Part shown: piece after piece, positions 23,872 through 31,528 of the stretch
Numbering within the stretch: the first letter of the stretch is position 1
Layout of the letters: every line of letters begins with the position of its first letter
Made by a program: the position numbers and the translations under genes
Origin: CAYHHI01 sp964356335
GTDB lineage: Bacteria > Arandabacterota > Arandabacteria > Arandabacterales > Arandabacteraceae
Assembly (NCBI GenBank): GCA_964356335.1
Contig: CAYHHI010000039.1
Span: 1-32,083 of the forward strand
Length of the DNA: 32,083 nt
Direction: 5' to 3'
The notes under the pieces: model-generated
What the model was told of the DNA's origin: nothing
What the model saw: the letters and a program-made list of their open reading frames with translations, nothing else
The model's database searches: none

Positions 23872-24948
23872 GTGGGCACGGCAAGATCAGACGGGAAGGG
23901 TATGACAAAGAAGGGTATCCGGCTGACCCAGATGGTCAAGTGTGCGGGTTGAGCATCCAAGATAGGTCCGGGTGACCTGCACAAGATCCTGAGCGGACTC
24001 AAACTCGAGAGGAGCCCTAATCTCATCGTGGGCAGTAACACCCTCGATGACGCGGCCGTATATCGTCTCGCACCCCATCTTGCGCTGGTGTCCACGGTTG
24101 ATTTTTTCACCCCGGTCGTGGATAGCCCCATTGCCTTCGGCAGGATAGCCGCGACCAATGCCATGAGTGACATATATGCGATGGGTGGAAGACCCATTCT
24201 TGCCTTGAACATACTCTGCTTTTCGGAAGAACAAGTTCCCAACGAGATCGTGCGCCGGATCTTGAAGGGCGGCGAGGAGAAGGTGAGGGAGGCAGGAGCT
24301 TTCCTGGGCGGCGGCCATTCGATCCAGGACAAGGAACTGAAGTATGGCTTATGTGTTACAGGCATTGTGAGGCCCGATCGGGTCGTGCGGAACTCAGGGG
24401 CGAGAGTAGGCGACACGCTGATTCTAACCAAACCGCTTGGCATCGGGCTCATGACGACGGGCATGAAGCATGGACTGCTCAAGGCTTCGGCGATTCGCAA
24501 GGTGACCCGCGTGATGGAAGACTTGAACTGGCGTGCATCCCAGGCCATGATGAAGGTAAGAGCAAATGCCTGTACGGACATAACGGGCTTTGGTCTCCTC
24601 GGGCACGCGCTTGAGGTTGCCGAGGCAAGCAGAGTTGCGCTTGAGATTGACTTTGCCAGAGTTCCCGTCATGAGCGAAGCCTACGATATGCTCGAGGCGG
24701 AAGCCATACCAGGCGGGCTCTGGGCCAATAAGGATTTCGTGCGCTCCAGCGTCACCTCAAAGCAGGTGGCGGATCGCGAGCTCAACATCCTGTGTGATCC
24801 CCAGACCTCGGGAGGGCTGCTCATCTCTGTTGATAGCACCAAGGCAGACAGGCTCATGACCCTCCTCGTGCGAGCCGGAGTCCGCGCGGCGAGGCCCGTC
24901 GGAAAAGTGCTTGCAAAAGGTGAGGGGCATATTATAGTTAAGAAGTGA
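23872..24948 (+). CDS. selD: Selenophosphate synthetase, selenocysteine-containing (in-frame TGA)
   Basis: SelD makes selenophosphate from selenide and ATP, the selenium donor for selenocysteine. The frame reads through TGA at 23950-23952 in the active-site motif RLTQMVKCAG-U-ASK; counted from ATG 23902, the UGA is residue 17 and the Lys is residue 20, exactly E. coli Cys17 and Lys20, and the length is 348 against 347. Further motifs are NTLDDAAVY (DDA metal site), STVDFFTP, ATNAMSDIYAMGG, CTDITGFGLLGHA and CDPQTSGGLL. I give GTG 23872 as start because GAGGGG stands five bases before it; ATG 23902 fits homology length better but its ribosome site is too close. The tRNA-Sec gene begins 14 bases downstream. 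Without recoding, the gene would seem truncated to about 24028. Confidence 0.92.
23950..23979 (+). promoter_or_regulatory. Selenocysteine UGA and bacterial SECIS-like hairpin
   Basis: The recoded TGA is 23950-23952. A 6-bp hairpin (23963-23968 with 23974-23979, one T-G wobble at the base) has the 5-base loop CGGGT. The loop starts after 16 bases from the UGA and has a G among its first two bases and a GU at its end, within the published bacterial SECIS spacing and loop rules as I recall them. Confidence 0.6.
24911..24938 (+). promoter_or_regulatory. Candidate selC promoter inside the 3' end of selD
   Basis: TTGCAA at 24911-24916 and TATAGT at 24933-24938 are 16 bp apart; the transcript start would be near 24945, about 18 bases before tRNA-Sec. 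It would let the tRNA be made independently of the long glmM-selD transcript. Confidence 0.4.
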
Positions 24949-24962
24949 CAATGCGAGAGCGG

Positions 24963-25059
24963 GGGAATGGATGGGTTCTGGTGGACCTCAAGGACTTCAA
25001 ATCCTCTGTCGGGTGCTCATAACATCCGAGGTGGGTTCGATTCCCACACGTTCCCGCCA
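24963..25059 (+). tRNA. selC: tRNA-Sec (anticodon TCA)
   Basis: This 97-base tRNA has anticodon TCA (24997-24999, loop CTTCAAA), a 6-bp D-stem with a 4-base loop (GGGTTC-TGGT-GGACCT), a long variable arm (7-bp stem TCGGGTG/CATCCGA, loop CTCATAA) and T-arm GTGGG-TTCGATT-CCCAC. The acceptor pairs GGGAATG with CGTTCCC, discriminator G, encoded CCA (25057-25059). The eighth acceptor pair, typical of bacterial tRNA-Sec, is a G-A mismatch, and the outer anticodon pair is also mismatched. It follows selD by 14 bases and precedes the next start codon by 15. Confidence 0.93.
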
Positions 25060-25074
25060 TAACGGGGGTACAAG

Positions 25075-25584
25075 TTGAAGCCTGGCTTGGTCTTTCTCTT
25101 GAGTGGGATAGCGATTCTCTTTCTTGCCTCCTCGCTGATGGCGGACGATCGAAGTCACGAGATCGACAAGTCCGATTTCCCCGACACCTCCTCAGTCACA
25201 CCCGGCTCCTTCGTGGGCATCCGTCCGGGCTTCAGCCTCGAAGAAGTGCCGAAGCTCAAGCATTCTCCGATGAAGAGCGTCCTCTTCTCTGCCGTTGTCC
25301 CTGGCTTGGGGCAGGCAGATAACGGCAGATGGGCAAAGGCCTCTGCCTTCGTCGTCGTAGGTTCGCTTCTTCTTTCGAAGATTGCTGTCGAATCAGACAG
25401 GGCGGATAGGTATCTCCACCTTGCGAGGAATGGCCCCATCGAGGAGTTCGATGCGAACTACCACGACTACTCCAGCCATTTCGACAGAAGAGACAGATAC
25501 GTCTGGTGGGCTGTCGCTTTCTGGATCTACAACATGTTCGACGCTTACATAGACGGTCATCTCTTCGGCTTCTCACAGCAGTAG
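25075..25584 (+). CDS. DUF5683-like membrane or exported protein
   Basis: The 169-residue protein starts with a hydrophobic signal (residues 5-20, ending ASSLMADD). The segment SVLFSAVVPGLGQADNGRW (68-86) followed by a hydrophobic helix is the hallmark of DUF5683-type proteins, which I recall mainly from FCB bacteria. A second hydrophobic stretch lies near 140-155 (YVWWAVAFWIYNMFDAY). The function is unknown. The start is TTG 25075 with ACGGGGG eight bases upstream, only 15 bases after tRNA-Sec, so it is probably co-transcribed with that tRNA. lepB follows 39 bases downstream. Confidence 0.7.
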   Translation: MKPGLVFLLSGIAILFLASSLMADDRSHEIDKSDFPDTSSVTPGSFVGIRPGFSLEEVPKLKHSPMKSVLFSAVVPGLGQADNGRWAKASAFVVVGSLLLSKIAVESDRADRYLHLARNGPIEEFDANYHDYSSHFDRRDRYVWWAVAFWIYNMFDAYIDGHLFGFSQQ

Positions 25585-25623
25585 GCAATCCTTTCTCACG
25601 ACAACTACCAAGGGAGGCTTCAA

Positions 25624-26235
25624 ATGGTGGCGCAGAAGTCCGGCAAAAAGGCCAAGAAGGACACTCTGAAAGAATGGCTCAAGTCGATCATTATTGCGCT
25701 CGTCCTGGCGCTCTTGACGCGAGCAACAGTCGTTCAGGCCTTCAGAATACCGACATCGTCAATGGAAGAAACGCTTCTGGTCGGAGATTTTCTCCTCGTC
25801 AATAAGTTCATCTATGGCTCCAAGATACCCTTTACCGAAATCAGACTCCCCAAGGTGAGAGCGCCGAAGCGGGGCGACATCATAGTTTTCAGGCATCCCA
25901 CCGAGGGCAAGGATTTCATCAAGCGGTGCATCGGGCTTCCGGGAGACACGATTGAGTTGAGGAATGATGTGGTTTACGTGAATGGCGCCGCTCAGAAGGA
26001 ACCCTATAAGACCTTGCGCGGCTTCGGAGGCCAGATGTCCAACTTCGGCCCCGTCGTTGTGCCGGAAGGCAATATCTTCATGATGGGAGACAACAGGCAC
26101 AACAGCTATGACAGCCGTGCGTGGGGGGCCCTGGACATGCACTACATCAAGGGCAAAGCCATGGTGATGTATTTCTCGTGGAATAAGCAGACGCACCTGC
26201 CAAGGTGGACAAGGATAGGCAAGCTGATTCACTGA
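25624..26235 (+). CDS. lepB: Signal peptidase I
   Basis: This 203-residue inner-membrane serine/lysine protease removes signal peptides from exported proteins. A single N-terminal anchor (about 20-37) precedes the catalytic box RIPTSSMEETLLVGD with nucleophile S46. The general base is K100 in FIKRCIGLPGD, and GDNRHNSYDSRAWG is the conserved C-terminal box. It is the short one-anchor form, smaller than E. coli LepB with its two helices. The ATG has AAGGGAGG upstream. It is followed by lepA, the neighbour it also has in many bacteria, 21 bases downstream. Confidence 0.96.
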   Translation: MVAQKSGKKAKKDTLKEWLKSIIIALVLALLTRATVVQAFRIPTSSMEETLLVGDFLLVNKFIYGSKIPFTEIRLPKVRAPKRGDIIVFRHPTEGKDFIKRCIGLPGDTIELRNDVVYVNGAAQKEPYKTLRGFGGQMSNFGPVVVPEGNIFMMGDNRHNSYDSRAWGALDMHYIKGKAMVMYFSWNKQTHLPRWTRIGKLIH

Positions 26236-26256
26236 CAAGGCTTCGCTCGAGGGATC

Positions 26257-28056
26257 GTGGACCAGAGACTGATACGCAATTTCTGCATAATCGCGCATAT
26301 AGATCATGGCAAGTCCACGCTTGCCGATAGGCTCCTTGAGCTCACCAGGACCATCTCCCCCAGGGACATGCGGGAGCAGGTCCTTGATAACATGGACCTG
26401 GAGCGCGAGCGGGGAATCACCATAAAGAGCCATGCCATAACGATGGCGTACCGGGCAGCCGATGGCGACGTTTACGAGCTCAATCTCATAGACACGCCAG
26501 GGCACGTGGATTTCACCTATGAGGTATCGCGAAGTCTTGCGGCCTGCGAAGGAGCCGTTCTCCTCGTGGATGCTTCCCAGGGTGTCGAGGCTCAGACCAT
26601 AAGCAACCTCTACATGGCATTCGACAAGGATCTCACTATTGTTCCCGTTGTGAATAAGATCGACATGAAGGGTGCGAGGGTGGATGAGACCAAGACCCAG
26701 ATCTGCGATCTTCTCGGGGTGGGGAAGGATGAGATCCTTGAGGTCAGCGCCAAGGAAGGCACGGGTGTCGAAAGGCTCCTTGAGTGGATGATTGAGAAGC
26801 TGCCGCCGCCGGACGGAGACCAGACTGCAAAACTGCGGGCCCTGATATTCGATTCACAGTTTGACCAGTATCGGGGAGCGGTCGCTTATGTGCGGGTCTT
26901 CGAGGGCACCTTGAGGGCGGGCATGAAGGTGAGGCTCTTCTCGGGTGAGAGCGTCTATGAGGTGATGGAGGTCGGGATCTTCAGGCTCGGCATGTTCGCG
27001 CGGAGCGAGCTCTTTGCCGGTGAAGTCGGCTATATGGTCGCAGGCATCAGGAACATAATTGACGCCAACGTGGGCGACACGGTGGTCGAGGCCGATGACC
27101 CTAGCCCCGTGCAGATTCTCGCCTACAGGAAGATGAAGCCCATGGTCTATAGCGGTATCTATACAACCAATGGGGAGAGCTTCGGTTTCTTGAGGGATGC
27201 CCTTTTGAAACTCAGACTCAATGACGCCTCACTCACATATGAGCCCGAGACCTCGCAAGCCCTGGGCTTCGGCTTCAGGTGCGGCTTCCTTGGGCTCCTC
27301 CATATGGAGATCATCCAGGAGAGACTGGAGAGGGAGTATAACCTCAATCTCATTGCGACGGTACCCAGCGTAAGGTACGTGGTCTATCTCACCGATGGGA
27401 CATCCATGGATGTTGAGAATCCCTCGTGCGTGCCGGAACCTCACTTCATCGAGCGCATAGAAGAGCCTTATGTTCTGGCTCAAATCGTGACCCCGATGGA
27501 GTACATTGACTCCATAATGCGCCTCGTCAAAGAAAGGCGGGGCAGCTATAAGCAGTCGGAGATGCTTGATTCCAATCGCACCGTCATAACCTGTGACCTC
27601 CCCATGGCCGAGATCCTTGTGGATTTCCACGACAAGATAAAGTCACTGACGAAAGGCTATGCATCGTTCGATTATGATCTCAGCGGCTACAAGCCTTCCA
27701 ATCTTGTGAAGCTCGAAATCCTCATCAATGGTGAGCCGGTGGATGCCCTCTCCGTGATTACTCACAAGGACAAAGCTTACAGGTTGGGCAAGCAGATTGC
27801 CGAGAAGCTGCGGACGCTGATTCCCAGGCAGCTGTTTCAGGTTGTGATCCAGGCTGCGATCGGCTCGCGGGTGATCGCAAGAGAATCTGTAGCGCCCCTC
27901 AGGAAGAACGTCACAGCCAAGTGCTATGGCGGTGACATCACCCGCAAGCGGAAGTTGCTGGAGAAGCAGAGGGAAGGCAAGCGCAGGATGAAGAGCGTGG
28001 GTCGTGTGACGCTTCCCCAGGAAGCGTTTCTCTACATGCTCAAAGTGGATAGGTAG
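26257..28056 (+). CDS. lepA: Elongation factor 4 (LepA), ribosomal GTPase
   Basis: The 599-residue length equals the usual one. The GTPase motifs are AHIDHGKS (13-20), GITIKS around T55, DTPGH (79-83) and NKID (133-136). The EF-G-like domains follow and the LepA-specific C-terminal domain ends with GSRVIARE, VAPLRKNVTAKCYGGDITRK and KRKLLEKQREGKRRMK. LepA acts on stalled or maturing ribosomes. The start is GTG 26257, preceded by GAGGG. lepB upstream and hemW downstream are co-directional with gaps of 21 and 20 bases. Confidence 0.97.
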   Translation: MDQRLIRNFCIIAHIDHGKSTLADRLLELTRTISPRDMREQVLDNMDLERERGITIKSHAITMAYRAADGDVYELNLIDTPGHVDFTYEVSRSLAACEGAVLLVDASQGVEAQTISNLYMAFDKDLTIVPVVNKIDMKGARVDETKTQICDLLGVGKDEILEVSAKEGTGVERLLEWMIEKLPPPDGDQTAKLRALIFDSQFDQYRGAVAYVRVFEGTLRAGMKVRLFSGESVYEVMEVGIFRLGMFARSELFAGEVGYMVAGIRNIIDANVGDTVVEADDPSPVQILAYRKMKPMVYSGIYTTNGESFGFLRDALLKLRLNDASLTYEPETSQALGFGFRCGFLGLLHMEIIQERLEREYNLNLIATVPSVRYVVYLTDGTSMDVENPSCVPEPHFIERIEEPYVLAQIVTPMEYIDSIMRLVKERRGSYKQSEMLDSNRTVITCDLPMAEILVDFHDKIKSLTKGYASFDYDLSGYKPSNLVKLEILINGEPVDALSVITHKDKAYRLGKQIAEKLRTLIPRQLFQVVIQAAIGSRVIARESVAPLRKNVTAKCYGGDITRKRKLLEKQREGKRRMKSVGRVTLPQEAFLYMLKVDR

Positions 28057-28076
28057 GTGCTGGGAGCAGGTGCCTC

Positions 28077-29303
28077 TTGTGTGAAGGACAGCTATTCCGG
28101 CGCCCAGAGCCGGGCGGTTCTCGCTTGAAAGGCAACTGCCGCGTTCAGAAACAGGGCATCTACGTTCACATCCCGTTCTGTCTTGCCAAGTGCAGGTACT
28201 GCGATTTCAATTCCTTTCCGAGCAGGCAGGGTGTTCCGGATGCCTATATCGATGCCCTGCTTGGAGATCTTGAGAACGAGGCTCGCAGGTGGGATGCGGA
28301 GAAGAAAGGCGCTTTTGCTTCAATCTATTTCGGCGGAGGCACGCCGTCGCTCCTGGAAGTTGACCAGATGGCAACCATCATCACCTCTTTGAGAAACGCC
28401 TACTCCATGGAGGCGGATGTCGAGGTGACAGTTGAGTGCAATCCCGCGACCGTCAATCTTACCAAACTTGCAGCATATCGCGATCTTGGGGTGACCAGGC
28501 TCTCTATCGGGGTTCAATCCCTGTGTGGAGACGAGCTCGAGAGTCTCGGCCGAATCCACAAGGCCGCCGATGCCCTTGAAGCTCTCGAGGCAGCCCACGA
28601 GGCAGGTTTCGCTAACCTCAGCGCGGATGTGATGCTCGGAATCCCGGGTCAGGGACTTGCGAGTCTGGCCAAGACCCTGGATGGCATCGCCAGGCACGTT
28701 ACCCACGTGTCAGTTTACATGCTCACCCTTGAACCCGGCACCCCGCTCCACATTATGGCTGCTCGCGGCGCGGTCGAGTTACCTGACGAAGAGATCGTGA
28801 CGGATCTTTACGAACATGCGCGTCATATCCTGACCCAGAAAGGATTCTCACGCTACGAGATATCCAATTACTGCCTGCCTGGCTACGAGTGCCTCCACAA
28901 TGACATCTACTGGCAGAGGGGAAACTACGCTGGGCTGGGCGCAGGAGCTCATTCTCACCAGGACGGCTGGCGATATTCAAAGATGAGAGATGCCTGGGCC
29001 TATATGAAGATTGCCTCTCGATCCGGCGAAGTGATCGACCTTTCTGAGAATCTTACTGCTGACGAGATGCTTCTTGAGGACCTGATGCTGGGTTTGAGGA
29101 CCGCAAGAGGCGTAGATCTTGATTATCTCGCTTCGCGCTATGGGATGGGCTCTGACCGGGTTCCTCATCTCGTGGAACATCTCCTCAAGGAAGGCCATCT
29201 TGTCAAGAGAGGCAACTATGTGGCACTTTCTCCAAGAGGCGTTCTGGTGCATGATGCCATCTCTCAGGCTCTCGCATCCGCCGTATCTGCCATCTGGTCC
29301 TAA
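28077..29303 (+). CDS. hemW: HemW-like radical SAM heme chaperone
   Basis: The 408-residue protein has the HemN/HemW radical SAM motif VHIPFCLAKCRYCDF (C35, C39, C42), SIYFGGGTPSLL, TVECNPATVN, RLSIGVQSL and DVMLGIPGQ. HemW, not HemN, is favoured by the short N-terminus and by HNDIYWQRGNYAGLGAGAHS. HemW binds heme and delivers it to respiratory proteins; it is commonly next to lepA. The start is uncertain: TTG 28077 is the first candidate after an AGCAGG site, and TTG 28125 would remove 16 residues and fit the family better but has no ribosome site. Confidence 0.88.
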   Translation: MCEGQLFRRPEPGGSRLKGNCRVQKQGIYVHIPFCLAKCRYCDFNSFPSRQGVPDAYIDALLGDLENEARRWDAEKKGAFASIYFGGGTPSLLEVDQMATIITSLRNAYSMEADVEVTVECNPATVNLTKLAAYRDLGVTRLSIGVQSLCGDELESLGRIHKAADALEALEAAHEAGFANLSADVMLGIPGQGLASLAKTLDGIARHVTHVSVYMLTLEPGTPLHIMAARGAVELPDEEIVTDLYEHARHILTQKGFSRYEISNYCLPGYECLHNDIYWQRGNYAGLGAGAHSHQDGWRYSKMRDAWAYMKIASRSGEVIDLSENLTADEMLLEDLMLGLRTARGVDLDYLASRYGMGSDRVPHLVEHLLKEGHLVKRGNYVALSPRGVLVHDAISQALASAVSAIWS

Positions 29304-29406
29304 TTCGCGGTAAAGACTGGCGGTTAGGAGCCGATACTAGACCCAAGGGACGCAATCATCTGCAAAGATTAGGGAGCACATTCTGACTCCGTTTGGGAGG
29401 AAAAGT

Positions 29407-30393
29407 GTGACAACTGGAAGGGCGAGGTGCGGACGTGTGTCGAGGGGTGTTCTCACGTTTCTCCTCTTGCCTCTATCATGCGTCTTGCTCTGGGTTGCGG
29501 TTGCCCCAGCCTCTCAGACCATCAAGGTCGCGGTCGTTGAAAGCCGACACCTCAAGCCGTATGAACTCGCCAAGGAGGGCTTCAGAGAAGGGATGGAAGG
29601 CAAGGGCTTCGACATCCAGTTCGTGCAGTATGTCCTTGAATCTGATTCTTCCCCGCCTCCCGATCTTGCAATCTTCGTGGACGAGAATGGTGCGGGCATA
29701 GTCCTTGCCCTTGGCACTGATGCCGCGAGGGCCGTGAAAGGAGCAGATCTCAAAGTACCTTCAGTCTTCTCGATGGTCTCTGAGCCCGGCCAGAGCGGTC
29801 TCTTGAATGATAATGCCGACGACGGGACTCCGATGACAGGTGTGTGCCTGGATGTGCCCGTCAGGGAGCAGTTTGCATCGCTCCTGGACGTTGTGCCGAC
29901 GGCGCAACGGATCGGTGTCATCTATAATCCCGACGAGAGCCAGTTTATCGTTGACGAGGCACAGAACACTGCGAACAGAATGAATCTTGGGCTTGTGACC
30001 TATCCTGTCTTTAGCGAGGCTGAGGTCTCAAGCGCCTTGAACGCTTTGAGGCCGAGGATCGATGCTCTGTGGCTGGTGAGCGACAGGATCGTGCTCACGA
30101 CGCAATCCCTCCAGTATGTGTTCCTCTTTGCGTTCCAAACCAATCTTCCTTTGATGGGACTTTCCGATCACTTCGTCAGGATGGGAGCGCTTTTCGCTGT
30201 CGGCCCCGACTACCAGGACATCGGAAGGCAGTCGGGTGAACTCGCGGCTCAGATGCTCACCGGGAGAAACGCGGCCGAGATTCCCGTTGCATCTCCCCGG
30301 AAGGTGATGCTCTCCCTGAATCTCAGGACTGCCGAGATCATCGGCCTGAGAATCCCGGAAAACATAGTTAAGAAGGCGGCCACGATCTATTAG
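29407..30393 (+). CDS. ABC transporter substrate-binding protein (ABC_sub_bind type)
   Basis: The 328-residue exported protein has a signal peptide (hydrophobic 15-35, cleavage near APAS). The core follows the two-lobe pattern of the TrpX/ABC_sub_bind family (PF04392 as I recall): IKVAVVES, LALGTDAARAVKG, PSVFSMVSEPGQSGLL, MTGVCLDVPVREQF, RIGVIYNPDES, LPLMGLSDHFVRMGALFAVGPDY and GRQSGELAAQMLTG. Such proteins bind amino acids or other small organics. No permease or ATPase gene is adjacent, so it is an orphan here. The start is GTG 29407, with GGGAGG at 29395-29400. A hairpin with a short T-run at 30556 may end its transcript. Confidence 0.8.
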   Translation: MTTGRARCGRVSRGVLTFLLLPLSCVLLWVAVAPASQTIKVAVVESRHLKPYELAKEGFREGMEGKGFDIQFVQYVLESDSSPPPDLAIFVDENGAGIVLALGTDAARAVKGADLKVPSVFSMVSEPGQSGLLNDNADDGTPMTGVCLDVPVREQFASLLDVVPTAQRIGVIYNPDESQFIVDEAQNTANRMNLGLVTYPVFSEAEVSSALNALRPRIDALWLVSDRIVLTTQSLQYVFLFAFQTNLPLMGLSDHFVRMGALFAVGPDYQDIGRQSGELAAQMLTGRNAAEIPVASPRKVMLSLNLRTAEIIGLRIPENIVKKAATIY

Positions 30394-30555
30394 GCGCATC
30401 CCGCATTGATCGTAGCCGGGGAATTCTGGCTTCGAACAGGATTGCCATCCCTCAGGGCACTTCGTATGCCACTCACGGGCGAGCCTCATTTCCACCCGCA
30501 GGCGAGGCTTGTGCTGGTTGCCTGCCGGGCGATCGCGTAGGCGGGTGAGCACAAT

Positions 30556-30573
30556 CCGGCCGCGCCGGCTTTT
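30556..30573 (+). terminator. Short hairpin with T-run
   Basis: CCGGC (30556-30560) pairs with GCCGG (30564-30568) around a 3-base loop, followed by CTTTT. It is a small intrinsic-terminator candidate for the substrate-binding protein, right before the grpE promoter. The 162 bases between that gene's stop and this hairpin hold another imperfect inverted repeat but no gene. Confidence 0.4.
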
Positions 30574-30576
30574 CGC

Positions 30577-30606
30577 TTGACATCGCCGGCGAGGCCCTAT
30601 TAGTTT
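30577..30606 (+). promoter_or_regulatory. Candidate grpE promoter
   Basis: A perfect TTGACA at 30577-30582 is followed after 18 bp by TAGTTT (30601-30606). The transcript would start near 30613, about 64 bases before the grpE GTG. I see no complete CIRCE heat-shock operator. Confidence 0.4.
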
Positions 30607-30676
30607 GTTTTGGCACTCCCCTTTGTATCGAAAGAGCTAACGCGGTATCTGGCAAGACGAGGAGGGCGGCGTCAAC

Positions 30677-31384
30677 GTGCTAACTGATGACGATTTCGAG
30701 GGTGAGCATGAAGGAATGCGGCGTGATAGTGGGGAGCGAGCCCATCGCGGACGGGCCTCTAAGGACGATGCGCACAGGGCGCATAGTCACGGGGAGCAGG
30801 CTTCGCATGAACAAGTGCCGAGGCAACACACGGATCAGGTTCATGAAGTCGACGAGCGCGGGCAAAGGTCTGAGGAGTCAAAGAAGCAGGTTAAACACTC
30901 AAGGAAAGATCTCGAAAAGCATGTCGAGGAGATGGTCTCCGAACTCGATGCCCTCAAGGCCGCGCTTGAGGAGACCAAAGATCGGTACCTTAGAGCGCTT
31001 GCCGACTTCGACAATTACCGAAAGAGGGTGGCCAGGGAAAACGAGGAGCGCACCCGATGCGCCAATGAGGATATTATAGGGCGCCTGCTTGAGGTCGTTG
31101 ACAACATGGAACGTGCCTTTGAAGCATCAGCAGAGGCGAGAGATTTCGAGGGGCTGAGGAAGGGGATAGAGCTCACCTATCTCAACCTGAAGGAAGTCCT
31201 CACCAAAGAGGGGCTCTGCCCCATAAAATGTCTTGGTGAAAAATTCGATCCAAATTATCATGAGGCGATCATGGCTCTGGACAAGGAGGGTGCCCAGCCC
31301 GAGAGGGTGATCGAGGAAGTCCAGAAAGGATACACCCTGAACGGGCGCGTGATCAGACCCAGCAAGGTTGTCGTCTCCAAGTAG
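30677..31384 (+). CDS. grpE: Nucleotide exchange factor GrpE
   Basis: This 235-residue co-chaperone promotes ADP release from DnaK. The core begins near residue 80 with a long coiled coil (KDLEKHVEEMVSELDALKAAL), then ALADFDNYRKRVARE, the dimer head LLEVVDNMERAF, GLRKGIELTYLNL, and the beta domain GEKFDPNYHEAIM...VIEEVQKGYTLNGRVIRPSKVVVSK. The N-terminal 75 residues are disordered-looking, charged and rich in His (nine), an unusual extension. The start is GTG 30677 with AGGAGGG eleven bases upstream; an in-frame ATG at 30716 is an alternative. dnaJ follows, and dnaK is not between them. Confidence 0.95.
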   Translation: MLTDDDFEGEHEGMRRDSGERAHRGRASKDDAHRAHSHGEQASHEQVPRQHTDQVHEVDERGQRSEESKKQVKHSRKDLEKHVEEMVSELDALKAALEETKDRYLRALADFDNYRKRVARENEERTRCANEDIIGRLLEVVDNMERAFEASAEARDFEGLRKGIELTYLNLKEVLTKEGLCPIKCLGEKFDPNYHEAIMALDKEGAQPERVIEEVQKGYTLNGRVIRPSKVVVSK

Positions 31385-31528
31385 ACGGACCGCCCGATCC
31401 CCGTCGGTTGTGGGAGTGGGAGGGGACGCGCGGGGAGAGTATGAGGGGAGCTGGATCAGGATGTGGAAGGGGGAGTGCGACGGAGAGGACAGGGGGTTCA
31501 CGCAGGGCCACAATGAGAAGTGAAGCAG
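31385..31528 (+). other. Purine-rich grpE-dnaJ spacer with a G-quadruplex motif
   Basis: The 144-base spacer is strongly G/A-rich on the coding strand. At 31412-31435 four G-runs (GGG, GGG, GGGG, GGGG) are separated by loops of 3, 1 and 6 bases, fitting the usual G-quadruplex rule. There is no clear promoter or terminator, so dnaJ is probably transcribed from grpE. Confidence 0.4.

Noticed and set aside
23950..23952. TGA as a frameshift or pseudogene mark in selD
   Set aside because: The frame continues perfectly with conserved SelD motifs on both sides, the UGA is at the known Sec/Cys position and tRNA-Sec is adjacent.
23721..24671. A 316-codon open frame opposite ridA and selD
   Set aside because: Ser/Arg/Pro-rich translation typical of antisense shadows; both plus-strand genes are certain.
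30608..30642. Possible CIRCE operator upstream of grpE (TTGGCACTC ... GAGCTAA)
   Set aside because: The left half is close to consensus but the right half lacks two bases and the spacing is wrong, so an HrcA site is not supported.
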